The position numbers and the translations under genes are program-made. Positions 1 through 8,842 of a DNA stretch of 64,000 bases are shown piece by piece. The notes under the pieces are model-generated. The model ran no database searches, was not told where the DNA came from, and saw only the letters and a program-made list of their open reading frames with translations. The DNA is taken from NCBI GenBank assembly GCA_963710275.1, contig CAVPZS010000008.1, positions 868,001 to 932,000 of the forward strand. Direction: 5' to 3'. The DNA is from Rhodoblastus sp963710275 (GTDB lineage Bacteria > Pseudomonadota > Alphaproteobacteria > Rhizobiales > Beijerinckiaceae). Every line of letters starts with the position of its first letter. Position 1 is the first letter of the stretch.

Positions 1-1299
1 TATGACTTCACCGCCGCGCTGGAGGAACAGCTCGACCGCGTCTCCAACAGCGAGATCGACTGGAAGGAGGTCCTGCGCGATTTCTGGAAGGATTTTTCGG
101 CGGCGATCGACGGCACCAAGGACCTGCGCACGGGGCAGGTCCTCGACAGCCTCAATGATTTGCTGGGGCCCCATATCTTCCCGGCCAAGGAGGACGGCTC
201 CAATCCCCGCGCCTGCCCGATCTGCGGAACCGGCCAGATTTCGCTGAAGCTCGGCAAATTCGGCGCCTTCATCGGCTGCTCGAACTATCCTGAGTGCAAA
301 TATACCCGCACGCTCTCGGATCGCGGCGAAAGCGCCGCCAAGGGGGACGGCGAACGTCCCGGCGTCAAGGTCCTGGGCGAAGACCCGAAGACCGGCCAGG
401 AAATCACCCTGCGCGACGGGCGTTTCGGCGCCTATGTCCAGGAAGGCGAAGGCGACAAGCCCAAGCGCTCATCTCTCCCCGCCAATATCAAGGCGGACGA
501 GGTCACTCTGGAGATCGCGCTGGCGCTCCTGTCGCTGCCGCGCGAAGTGGCCAAACATCCCGAAAGCGGCGAGCCCATCCTCGCCGGCATCGGCCGCTAC
601 GGCTCCTATGTGCAGCACAACAAGACCTACGCCAATCTCGGCAAGGACGAGAATGTGCTTGAAATCGGCGGCAATCGCGCCATCGACCTGATCCTGACCA
701 AGGAGGCCGGCGGCGGCATCCGCGGCGCGGGCGGCGAAATTCGCGCCCTCGGCGAGCATCCGCAGGGCGGCGCCATCGCCTTGAAGGCCGGCAGGTTCGG
801 CCCCTATCTCGCCTGGGGCAAGGTCAACGCCACCCTGCCCAAGGGCACGGACATGACCGGCCTCACGCTCGAAAAGGCCATCGAACTGGTGGACGCCAAG
901 GCGGCCGGCGCGCCGAGCGACGGGCGCCTGCTGGGCGAGCATCCCGACGGCGGCCCGATCGCGGCGCGCGCCGGGCGGTTCGGCGCCTATGTGTCGTGGA
1001 ACAAGGTCAACGCCACGCTGCCCAAGAGCATGGCGCTGGAGACGGTGTCGATCGAACAGGCGATAAGACTGATCCAGGACAAGATCGATTCCGGCGCCAA
1101 GCCGGGCAAGAAGCCCGCGACCAGGAAGCCTGCAGCAAAAAAGGCCTCTGCGAAGAAGGCGGCGCCGGCGAAGAAGGCGGCGGCCAAGGCGAAGGACATA
1201 GAGGATTCCGACGAGACGCCTTTCGAAGGCGGATCGCCCGCCAAAAAGGCGCCGGTCAAGAAAGCTCCGGCAAAGAAAGCTCCGGCCAAAAAGAAATAG
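1..1299 (+). CDS. topA: DNA topoisomerase I, C-terminal part (5' end outside window)
   Basis: Type IA topoisomerase that relaxes negatively supercoiled DNA. The reading frame is open from base 1 for about 432 residues, so the Toprim and catalytic-tyrosine regions lie upstream of the window. Visible parts are a four-cysteine zinc-ribbon unit (CPICG near residue 72, CSNYPEC near residue 92) and four C-terminal modules, each with a GRFGAY-like core (GRFGAY, GRYGSY, GRFGPY, GRFGAY at bases 418, 592, 790 and 976), spaced 58-66 codons apart as in alphaproteobacterial TopA. The last 60 residues are a Lys/Ala/Pro-rich tail with repeated KKAPAKKA-type units, likely a DNA-binding extension. Convergent with the next gene. 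Confidence 0.95.
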   Translation, partial: YDFTAALEEQLDRVSNSEIDWKEVLRDFWKDFSAAIDGTKDLRTGQVLDSLNDLLGPHIFPAKEDGSNPRACPICGTGQISLKLGKFGAFIGCSNYPECKYTRTLSDRGESAAKGDGERPGVKVLGEDPKTGQEITLRDGRFGAYVQEGEGDKPKRSSLPANIKADEVTLEIALALLSLPREVAKHPESGEPILAGIGRYGSYVQHNKTYANLGKDENVLEIGGNRAIDLILTKEAGGGIRGAGGEIRALGEHPQGGAIALKAGRFGPYLAWGKVNATLPKGTDMTGLTLEKAIELVDAKAAGAPSDGRLLGEHPDGGPIAARAGRFGAYVSWNKVNATLPKSMALETVSIEQAIRLIQDKIDSGAKPGKKPATRKPAAKKASAKKAAPAKKAAAKAKDIEDSDETPFEGGSPAKKAPVKKAPAKKAPAKKK

Positions 1300-1321
1300 G
1301 TTTGGCGACACGGCTGCCCGA

Positions 1322-1346
1322 CCATGGCCAGCCACGCTGGCCATGG
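1322..1346. other. Perfect 11-bp hairpin between convergent genes
   Basis: CCATGGCCAGC and its exact complement are separated by a 3-base loop (CAC), 22 bases after the topA stop. There is no T-run on either strand, so it is not a textbook Rho-independent terminator. Its place between two convergent genes suggests an mRNA 3'-end stabiliser or a short palindromic element. Confidence 0.45.
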
Positions 1347-1442
1347 CGACCTCTCGCCCGCGCATCACGCCGAAAGTATTGTCCGGCGTAAAGTAACTAA
1401 CGGATATTGAGCGCCAGCAAGCAGCGGGCTGGCCCGGCGAGC

Positions 1443-2048
1443 CTATTCGGAGGGGAAGTCTTCCGGAGCCGGCGCGCAGAAAAACGCGACAAAGGCGGCG
1501 TTCTCGGGAGGGCTCGCGCCCCAGCGCGGAACGCGCAGGCAGTAGGCGCGAAAATCGGCGCCGTGGTCGGCGAGGAGGGTTTTCTCCTCGCGCGGCACGG
1601 CGATCCGGCTGAAATATTGCCACATGCCGACCAGGATCAACGCCGCTCCCGAAAGCCAGGCATAGGCGGCAAGCCGCTCGTCAGGCGCGCCGCTATCAAC
1701 CTGTTCGCAGAGCTGGACGACGACTATCCACAACGCGAATTGCAGCAACACGATGGAATAGACCGGATTGCGCGTAAGCCGGTAAATCCCGCCGGTGACG
1801 AGTTTGCGTGAATGACCATAGTCCCAGGCCGTGCCGCCCTGGCGCGAAAGATGCGCCATCAATGCAATCTTCGCCAGATAGCAGGCGGAGACCAAGGCCA
1901 GGGGAACGGCGAGTTGCGGCAGGCGATCGGCGAACTTCTCCGCATGCGTCGTGAGGAACAGGCCGACGAAAGCCGTCGCCACAAGTTCGGCGCGAAAGGT
2001 GCCGCTCGACCGGCTGAAAGCGCGCCACAAGGATCGGAAAAGGTTCAT
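1443..2048 (-). CDS. Membrane methyltransferase, isoprenylcysteine/phospholipid methyltransferase type
   Basis: About 201 residues with several hydrophobic segments. The signature stretch GGIYRLTRNPVYS, followed by a hydrophobic helix and a C-terminal PREEKTLLADHGADFRAYC block, matches the ICMT/PEMT-like family of small integral-membrane SAM-dependent methyltransferases (typical R-x-x-R-N-P-x-Y core and E-E-x-x-L/F-Y-R-V tail). The substrate cannot be told from sequence. The frame is open about 110 codons upstream of the chosen ATG, but that extension is Arg-rich, has no family similarity, and overlaps the end of otsA. I chose the ATG just before MNLFRSLWRAF. Confidence 0.7.
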   Translation of the reverse strand: MNLFRSLWRAFSRSSGTFRAELVATAFVGLFLTTHAEKFADRLPQLAVPLALVSACYLAKIALMAHLSRQGGTAWDYGHSRKLVTGGIYRLTRNPVYSIVLLQFALWIVVVQLCEQVDSGAPDERLAAYAWLSGAALILVGMWQYFSRIAVPREEKTLLADHGADFRAYCLRVPRWGASPPENAAFVAFFCAPAPEDFPSE

Positions 2049-2212
2049 GAAGGTCTCGTAATCGATCGGCTGTTTGATGAACGAGCAAAACACAACCCTG
2101 AATTTAGGCGTCAGACTATTACGTTTGGTTACCGCAGGCCTGAAACGAGGGCTCAACAACGAGGCGATATGGCCAACATGGTTAGCAAACGATGACGGAC
2201 CATCGCCAAGCC

Positions 2213-4540
2213 TCACCTGCCCGGCAACGCCCCGGCTTCGCCATGCAGTTGCGGGATGGCGTCGGCCGCGGCCCCGCGCGCAGCGAAAGCGACGCGCTCT
2301 CGGCGACGCAGCCAGGAGGCGTCCAGCAGCATCTGCGCCGCCCAGCGATAGACGTTGCGCTCGCCGACCTGGCCGCACATCATCTTCATCCGCTCCATCT
2401 GCTCGGCCTCGCTCATGCGCAGCGCCCGGTCGAAAGCCTTGGCCATCCCGTGGGTGTCATAGGGATTGACGATCAGCGCCTCGGTCAGTTCGCGCGAGGC
2501 GCCGGCGAAACTCGACAGGATCAGCACGCCCAGGCCGTCGTCGCGCGCCGCCACGAACTCCTTGGCTACCAGGTTCATGCCGTCATGCAGGGCCGAGACG
2601 ATGCAGATGTCGGCGGCGCGGAACAATTCGAACACCTGGTGCGGATCGTGGTGCTTGATCACCAGGTGAATCGGCGCGCGCCGTTCCCCGCGTATTTGTC
2701 GTTGATCTCGGCCGCCAGTTGCTCCGCCTCGTGCTGCAGGCCGGCATAGGCCGCGAGTTTTTCGCGCGTCGGCGCCGCCGCCTGGATCAGCGTGACCTTG
2801 CCGCGCCATTCAGGCTTGTCGGCAAGGAGGTCGTCGATGGCGTGCATCCGGTCGAGGATGCCCTTGGTATAGTCGAAGCGCTCGACGCCCACGACGATGC
2901 GCACGTCGTCGGCAAGCCCGAAACGTTTCCGCACCGCGGCGCGGCATTCCTCCACCGGCGCCTGCGTCGCCAGCGCGCGCGGCGGCCATTCGATGGAAAT
3001 GGGATAGGGCCGGATCAGGGTTTCCCGCCCGCGCCGCGTGATCGAGGAGTTTTCGCGGTCGACGCGGCTTTCGATGAAGCGGTCGACGGTCTCGATGAAA
3101 TTATTGCAATGGAAACGGGTATGGAAACCAAGGATCGACGAGCCGAGCAAGCCGTCGAGGATCTCGTTGCGCCAGGGACAAATCCCGAAGGTTTCGGCAT
3201 TGGGCCAGGGAATGTGCCAGAAGGTGATGATCGTCGCCTTGGGCAGTCGCTGGCGAACCATGCGCGGCAGCAGGGCGAAATGATAATCCTGCACCAGCAC
3301 CACGGGATTGTCGCAATTGGCCTCCTCGGCGACGACGTCGGCGAAACGCGCGCTGACTTCCTTGTAATAGGCCCAGTCCTGCTCGCGAAACGTCGGGCGA
3401 ACGAAGGCGATGTGGCAGAGCGGCCAGAGCCCTTCGTTGGCCAGTCCGTAATAATAGCCGTCCTGTTCCTCGTCGGTGAGCCAGACCCGGCGAAGCGTAT
3501 AGGTCGGATCGTCCGGCGGGACCTGCAGCCGGTCGTTGGCGTCGCAGGTCTCCCGGTCCGCCGAGCCGCCGCCATGGGCGATCCATACGCCGCCGCAGGC
3601 CCGCATCACCGGCTCCAGCGCCGAGACCAGGCCGCTCGCCGGGATCTGCAGTTTGATTTCGCCATCGACAAGGTTGTGAATATAGGGCTCGCGATTGGAG
3701 ACGATCAGCACCCGCGCATCGGGCAATTCCTCCTGCAGCAGCAGATGCAAGGTTGTCCGGCGACCATTTGACATGGATGCCCTCGACGAATTTGCGCTCC
3801 ATGCGCAATTCCGCCAGCAGGGCGTTGATCTCTTCATTGACAGGCAGCTCGGGCCGGTCGAGATCCGGCGGCGCCGACAGGCGGCGACCGTCGGCGATCG
3901 CCGCGCGCAGCGAGTTGAGCCAGCTGCGGCGCATGACCAGCACGACGGCCATGGTCAGGAGGCCGAAACCCAGCATCAGCCCCATCAGGTCGAGAGCGGC
4001 GAAAAGCCGCAGTTCGTTGACGCGGCGGCGAACGTAATCGGCGCTGGGAGCGACGATGAAGGTGCCCGATTTGGCGTCGCCCAGCGGATAGACGCTGACG
4101 GTGATGTAGCCGCCCTGCGCTCGCCTCCACCGGAAGCGCTCGGTTTTGCGTCGCGGCAGGTCGGCGCAATCCATGCCCTTGCGAAAGTCGGCGCTGGCGT
4201 AGCGCAATTCGGCGTTTGCCGAGCAATAGGCGAGCGACAGATCCCGATTGCCTTCTGCGATCCGGTCGAGCAAGGGCTTGAGGTCGCCGCCCTCCTTTGC
4301 CAAGGCGGCGGTGGCGAGATCGTCGCTGATCGCGCGGAAGGCGAGATTGGTCTGCATCTCGACATCGCGCCGCGCCCAGTTCTCGATGAACATGTTGGCC
4401 GGCCCCAGGGCTCCAAGGCCGATGACCAGCGCGGCCGCGACCGCGATCATGAGATAGAACCAGCCCCGGCCGGCGAAGATCGACGCCAGCCGCGATCTGG
4501 CGTCGCCCCTGCCGTCGCCGGGACCGGGGAGCGCTGTCAT
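2213..4540 (-). CDS. otsA: Trehalose-6-phosphate synthase with N-terminal membrane sensor-like region (two frameshifts)
   Basis: GT20 enzyme making trehalose-6-phosphate from UDP-glucose and glucose-6-phosphate. Reassembled protein is about 775 residues. TM helix at about 27-46, an extracytoplasmic loop of about 130 residues, TM helix near 179-203, a HAMP-like linker, then the catalytic domain from about 265 (VLIVSNREPYIHN, GGVWIAHGGG, VQDYHFALLPRMVR, FWHIPWP, VGVERFDYTKGI, SALHDGMNLVAKEF). A one-base insertion near 3750 and a one-base loss in the C-run at 2686-2689 break the frame; the net frame is restored, so sequence error is likely. The ATG overlaps the stop of the GH15 gene as ATGA, implying translational coupling. 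Third gene of the otsB-GH15-otsA operon. Soluble OtsA is about 470 residues, so the extra 265 residues are a fused membrane module. Confidence 0.88.
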
Positions 4541-6333
4541 CGCGCCGCCTCCCAGCTTTGCGACAGCCTCATGGCGGCCAGGATGATGCCGACTGCCGAA
4601 TAGGTTTGCGGGAAATTGCCCCATAATTCGCCGGTCACCGGATCAATGTCCTCCGACAGCAACCCGACATGGTTGCGGCGCGACAAGATCTTTTCGAACA
4701 GCTCGCGCGCCTCGTCGCGCCTGCCGATCGCCGCCAGAGCCTCGACGTACCAGAAGCTGCACAGGGTGAAGGCGGTGGTCGGCGCGCCGAAATCGTCCGG
4801 CGCGGCGTAACGGAACATGTAGCGGTTGCGGCCGAGCACCTTGCCGGTCGTCTCCACGGTGGCGATGAATTTCGGGTCGTCGGGCGCGACCATGCCGAGG
4901 TCGCTGAGCAGCAACGTGCTGGCGTCGATGTGATCGGAGTCGAGATGGCCGGCGTAGCAGTTGATGTCCGGACGCCAGCTGCGCTCCAAGATGGTCTCGC
5001 GCAGGTCATCGGCGGATTTCCGCCATTGCGCGGCGCGATCCACCATGTTCAGCCGCGACGCGATCCGCGCCAGCCGGTCGCAGGCGACCCAGCACATGGC
5101 TGCGGAATAGGTGTGGATCGCCGGCTTGTCGCGATATTCCCAGATGCCCGCGTCCGGCGTCAGCGCCACAGCCAGCGCCCGCATGCCGAGCGGCTCCAGC
5201 AAGGAGAACAGCGCCTCGTCGCCCTTTTGCGGCAGGCGTTCGTCGAAAAACATCTGTGAGGCGGAAAGGATGACGCTGCCATAGACGTCGTGCTGGATCT
5301 GGTTGACCGCGTCATTGCCGACCCGCACCGGCCCATAGCCGCGATAGCCGGCAAGGTCCGGCGCCTCGCATTCCTCCAGCGTCATCTCCGGCAGCACGGC
5401 ATAGACCGGCTTCAGGTCCGGGCCGCGCTCCATGGCGATGATGTTGGTGACGTAATCGATGAAGCGCACCATGGTCACCGTCGCGCCGACGCGATTCAGC
5501 GCCTGCACGGTGTAGAAGGCGTCGCGAATCCAGCAATAGCGGTAATCCCAATTGCGCTGCGTCGCCGGGGCCTCCGGCAGCGAGGTGGTGAGCGCGGCGA
5601 CAATGGCCCCGGTCTGCTCGAAACTGCATAGTTGCAGGGTGATGGCGGCGCGGATCACCTCTTCCTGATATTCGAAGGGCACGTAGAGATTGCGCACCCA
5701 TTCGCGCCAGGCTTCGAGCGTCTGGTCATGGAACTCGCGCGCCAACCGCGGAATGGAGCTTGGCAGGGGCTCGTCGGCGTGAAGGATGAACGTGGTCGGC
5801 TGCGACAGGATGAAGGCCCCGTCGGTGGCGATATAGGAAACCGGCGCGTCGGTGGTGAGCCGGATGGTTCCAGCCTCGCTGGTGTAGCGGATATGGTTCG
5901 AGCCCATCACCGGCTGCGCGCGCAGCCGCCCGTAAGCCATGCGCGGACGCATGCGGACGCGGATGCGGCAGAGCCCGCGCAAGGGCTCGACGCGGCGCAG
6001 GATCATCGGCGGATTGTAATGGCGGCCGAACTGCGGAAAGCGCGGCGCGAAATCGGTGATGACGAAGGAGGCGGCGCCGTCCGCCGAGGTCACGACCGTG
6101 CGGACGATGGCGGTGTTGCGCACATAGGTCTGCTCCGAGGTCGCGCCATCCTCGTCGAAGCGGATGGCGAAGTAGCCGTTTTCCGGCATCTTGCCGTCGA
6201 CCAGGGCGCAGAACACCGGATCGCCGTCGACGCGCGGCCAGCACATCCAGACGATGGCGCCCGAGCGGTCGAGCAGCGCCGAAATATTGCCATTGCCGAT
6301 GACGGCCAGATCGATGGTGGGATTAAGCTGCAT
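4537..6333 (-). CDS. Glycoside hydrolase family 15 protein (glucoamylase/trehalase-like)
   Basis: About 598 residues, cytoplasmic (no signal peptide). N-terminal beta-sandwich (ISALLDRSGAIVWMCWPR near the start) and C-terminal (alpha/alpha)6 barrel. Family motifs include NWDYRYCWIRDAFYT in the first part of the barrel and the late segment LLSEDIDPVTGELWGNFPQT carrying the conserved acidic residue region. GH15 members cleave terminal alpha-glucosyl bonds; those beside trehalose genes may act as trehalase, but the substrate here is inference. The start ATG overlaps the otsB stop (TGATG) and the stop overlaps the otsA start (ATGA), so all three are probably co-translated. The upstream in-frame extension inside otsB was rejected. 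Confidence 0.88.
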   Translation of the reverse strand: MQLNPTIDLAVIGNGNISALLDRSGAIVWMCWPRVDGDPVFCALVDGKMPENGYFAIRFDEDGATSEQTYVRNTAIVRTVVTSADGAASFVITDFAPRFPQFGRHYNPPMILRRVEPLRGLCRIRVRMRPRMAYGRLRAQPVMGSNHIRYTSEAGTIRLTTDAPVSYIATDGAFILSQPTTFILHADEPLPSSIPRLAREFHDQTLEAWREWVRNLYVPFEYQEEVIRAAITLQLCSFEQTGAIVAALTTSLPEAPATQRNWDYRYCWIRDAFYTVQALNRVGATVTMVRFIDYVTNIIAMERGPDLKPVYAVLPEMTLEECEAPDLAGYRGYGPVRVGNDAVNQIQHDVYGSVILSASQMFFDERLPQKGDEALFSLLEPLGMRALAVALTPDAGIWEYRDKPAIHTYSAAMCWVACDRLARIASRLNMVDRAAQWRKSADDLRETILERSWRPDINCYAGHLDSDHIDASTLLLSDLGMVAPDDPKFIATVETTGKVLGRNRYMFRYAAPDDFGAPTTAFTLCSFWYVEALAAIGRRDEARELFEKILSRRNHVGLLSEDIDPVTGELWGNFPQTYSAVGIILAAMRLSQSWEAAR

Positions 6334-7142
6334 CAACCGCCGTCCTTTCGCTTCTGCGAAGCGCGTGACTTGCCCTTGGATTCGCCTTGCAGGGATTTGC
6401 CCGCCAGTTGGCCGAGCCATTGCCGCACTTCGGCGGTTCCGGAGAAATCCGCGACGGCGCTTGCGAAGTACTCGCCGGCCACCCGCAAGCCCTTGCCCCC
6501 CAGGTTTTCAGCCGCTTCGAAAGCCGAGAGATCGCCGCTGTCGTCGCCGATCATGATCGGGCGACGTCCGGCGAAGGGCGGCCTTTGCATGAAGTCGCGC
6601 AAGGCCGCGCCTTTCGACACCGCGCGCGGGATCGCCTCCGCCACCATCTTCCCGGGTCGAAGGTCGAGAGCCTCGCCTGCCCCGGGCAGCAATGCGCCGA
6701 GCAGCCGCTCGACTTCCGGCCCCTTTTCCTCGGCCAGGCGATAATGCACGGCGATGCCGACGCTTTTTGTCTCGACGAGAATGCCAGGCGCGAGATCTTC
6801 CAGCCGGCGGACCGACTCGACAAAGGACGCCTCCAGCGGCGCCGTCCGGCGCCGGACCTCGCCGCCGGTCTCCTCGCGTATTTCGGCCCCATGGACGCCG
6901 GCGGCGCGAAGCTGCGACGGCGCCAGCATCCGGTCGATGTCGACCAGGGAGCGGCCGGTAATGATGGCCAGCGCCCCGCCGAGTTTTCGCGACAGGTCCT
7001 CCAACAGCGCCGCCAGTCCCGGCGGCGCGGCGGCCTCGGACGGCGTCGCCGCAAGGTCGATCAGCGTACCGTCGAAATCGAGGAAAATCGCCAGCGGCGC
7101 CGCAGCGTCGACGCCGACGTTTTTTCGGTCTTCCTGGGACAA
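6333..7142 (-). CDS. otsB: Trehalose-6-phosphate phosphatase
   Basis: HAD-superfamily phosphatase of 269 residues that removes the phosphate from trehalose-6-phosphate. Motif I is IFLDFDGTLIDL near residue 19, with the nucleophilic Asp in DFDGT. IITGRS follows near residue 60, and a late acidic loop reads MIGDDSGDLSAFEAAE, close to the family's GDDxTDE-type metal site but with SGD. First gene of the otsB-GH15-otsA operon, reading away from glyA. Length is normal for the family. Confidence 0.9.
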   Translation of the reverse strand: MSQEDRKNVGVDAAAPLAIFLDFDGTLIDLAATPSEAAAPPGLAALLEDLSRKLGGALAIITGRSLVDIDRMLAPSQLRAAGVHGAEIREETGGEVRRRTAPLEASFVESVRRLEDLAPGILVETKSVGIAVHYRLAEEKGPEVERLLGALLPGAGEALDLRPGKMVAEAIPRAVSKGAALRDFMQRPPFAGRRPIMIGDDSGDLSAFEAAENLGGKGLRVAGEYFASAVADFSGTAEVRQWLGQLAGKSLQGESKGKSRASQKRKDGG

Positions 7143-7213
7143 GCGCAGCTCCGCGCTGAAAAAGGGGGCTAAAACCCAACTTCAAGCTTCGAAAACCGTT
7201 CCCAGCATAGGCG

Positions 7214-7251
7214 CAAAAAGAAATCGCCGCAAATTTTATTGCGGCGATTTC
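7214..7251 (-). terminator. Rho-independent terminator of glyA
   Basis: Twelve-base inverted repeat GAAATCGCCGCA / TGCGGCGATTTC with an 8-base AT loop. Read on the minus strand it is followed by CTTTTTG. It lies 36 bases after the glyA stop and ahead of the otsB start, so it separates glyA from the trehalose operon. Confidence 0.75.
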
Positions 7252-7286
7252 AATGCTTTAAGCTTGACCTTACCCTTGCCCCCCGG

Positions 7287-8593
7287 TCAGTAGATTGGGA
7301 AGCGGCCGGTCAGTTGTTCGACCTTTCCGCGCACCGCGGCTTCCACTGAGGCGTTGCCGGCGTCGCCGTTTTTCGCCAGTCCGTCGAGGGTTTCGACGAT
7401 CAACTCGCCGACCTGCTTGAACTCCGCAACGCCGAAGCCACGCGAGGTGGCGGCGGGCGCGCCGAGGCGGATGCCCGAGGTCACCCACGGCTTTTCCGGA
7501 TCGAAGGGCACGCCGTTCTTGTTGCAGGTGATTTCCGCGCGCCCCAACGCGATTTCCGCGGCCTTGCCCGTGAGTTTCTTCGGACGGAGGTCGACCAGCA
7601 TCAGATGATTGTCGGTGCCGCCGGTGACGAGATCGAGCCCGCCCGCCTTCAGCGTTTCAGCCAGCGCGCGGGCGTTGTCCACCACCTGGCGGGCGTAAAT
7701 CTTGAATTCAGGCTGCAGCGCCTCGCCAAAGGCCACCGCCTTGCCTGCGATGACATGCATCAGCGGGCCGCCCTGCAGGCCGGGGAAGATCGCCGAATTG
7801 ATCTTTTTCGCCATCGCCTCGTCGTCGGTCAGGACGAGGCCGCCGCGCGGGCCGCGCAGGGTCTTGTGCGTTGTGGAGGTGACGACATGGGCGTGAGGGA
7901 ATGGCGAGGGATGCGCCCCGCCCGCCACGAGGCCGGCGAAATGCGCCATGTCGACGAACAGATAAGCGCCGATGCTGTCGGCGATGGCGCGGAACCTGGC
8001 GAAATCCCAATGCCGGGCATAGGCCGAACCGCCTGCGATGATCAGCTTGGGCTTGTGCTCATGAGCGAGCTTTTCGACCTCGTCCATGTCGATGCGGCCG
8101 GTCTCGGGGCTGACGCCATAGCGACACGGGCTTGAACCATTTGCCTGACATGTTGACCGGCGCGCCATGGGTGAGATGTCCGCCCGCAGCGAGGTCGAGG
8201 CCCATGAACGTGTCGCCGGGCTGGAGCAGGGCGAGGAAAACCGCCTGGTTGGCCTGGCTGCCGGAATTGGGCTGCACATTGGCGTAGGCGCAGCCGAAAA
8301 GCTTGGTGACGCGCTCGATCGCCAGATTTTCGGCGATGTCGACGAACTGGCAGCCGCCGTAATAGCGCTTTCCGGGATAGCCTTCGGCATATTTATTGGT
8401 CAGCACCGAGCCCTGCGCTTCGAGCACGGCGCGGGAAACGATGTTTTCCGAAGCGATCAGCTCGATTTCCTTGCGCTGACGGCCAAGCTCCAAGCTCAAC
8501 CGCGCGGAAGATTTCGGGATCGGCTTCGGCGAGGGAGGCGCCGAAAAAGCTGTTGGAGGTCGACCTCGCCGCGGCGGCGCTGGATTGGCTCAT
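7287..8593 (-). CDS. glyA: Serine hydroxymethyltransferase (two one-base frameshifts)
   Basis: PLP enzyme interconverting serine plus tetrahydrofolate with glycine plus methylene-tetrahydrofolate. The reassembled protein is about 435 residues. It starts MSQSSAAAARSTSNSFFG, continues KEIELIASENIVSRAV, GYPGKRYYGGCQ, NVQPNSGSQAN, and has the PLP lysine in VVTSTTHKTLRGPRGG. Three frames are used. The breaks lie near 8494 (GAGCTTGGAG where GAGCTGGAG is expected, one extra T) and near 8125 (one extra base before RYGVSPETG). Both are one-base insertions in an essential gene, so sequence error is the likeliest cause. Followed by a good terminator. Confidence 0.92.
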
Positions 8594-8611
8594 GCTTGGG
8601 CTTCCTTCTGG

Positions 8612-8675
8612 CTCTAAAGCGTTTTCGAGCGAAGTGGATTCCGGTTCGCGTGAAGAAAACGCGTGAAAACAAAAC
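8612..8675. repeat. Palindromic intergenic element resembling Rhizobiales dispersed repeats
   Basis: Nested inverted repeats: outer arms AGCGTTTTC and GAAAACGC, inner arms GAGCGAA and TTCGCGT, around GTGGATTCCGG. From memory this resembles a dispersed palindromic intergenic sequence common in Rhizobiales genomes. Only one copy was seen in this window, so its repeat status is unproven. It sits about 20 bases before the glyA start. Confidence 0.5.
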
Positions 8676-8684
8676 TCTGATAAC

Positions 8685-8710
8685 CTCCGGCGAACGCATG
8701 TTCGCCGGAG
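8685..8710. repeat. Perfect 11-bp hairpin
   Basis: CTCCGGCGAAC and GTTCGCCGGAG flank a GCAT loop in the gap between glyA and the L,D-transpeptidase gene. No T-run follows. It may be the second half of the adjacent intergenic element, or a structure in the glyA leader. Confidence 0.45.
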
Positions 8711-8842
8711 ATGATCCGCGGCGACGAGCGCCGGAATTGCTGGCCCCATATCACGCGATGTCAGCGGAAGGAAGGCCGGAAAAGACTTCGCCCCGGAGGA
8801 TCGGGACCTCCGGCGGCGTTTTTCAACCGAAGATCGGGTGTC

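Noticed and set aside
2049..2378. N-terminal extension of the small methyltransferase
   Set aside because: Arg-rich, overlaps the end of otsA and lacks similarity; the ATG at 2048 fits the family.
8791..8825. CCGGAGG/CCTCCGG hairpin near the transpeptidase end
   Set aside because: It could be a terminator on either strand but T-runs are weak and the gene end is itself uncertain.
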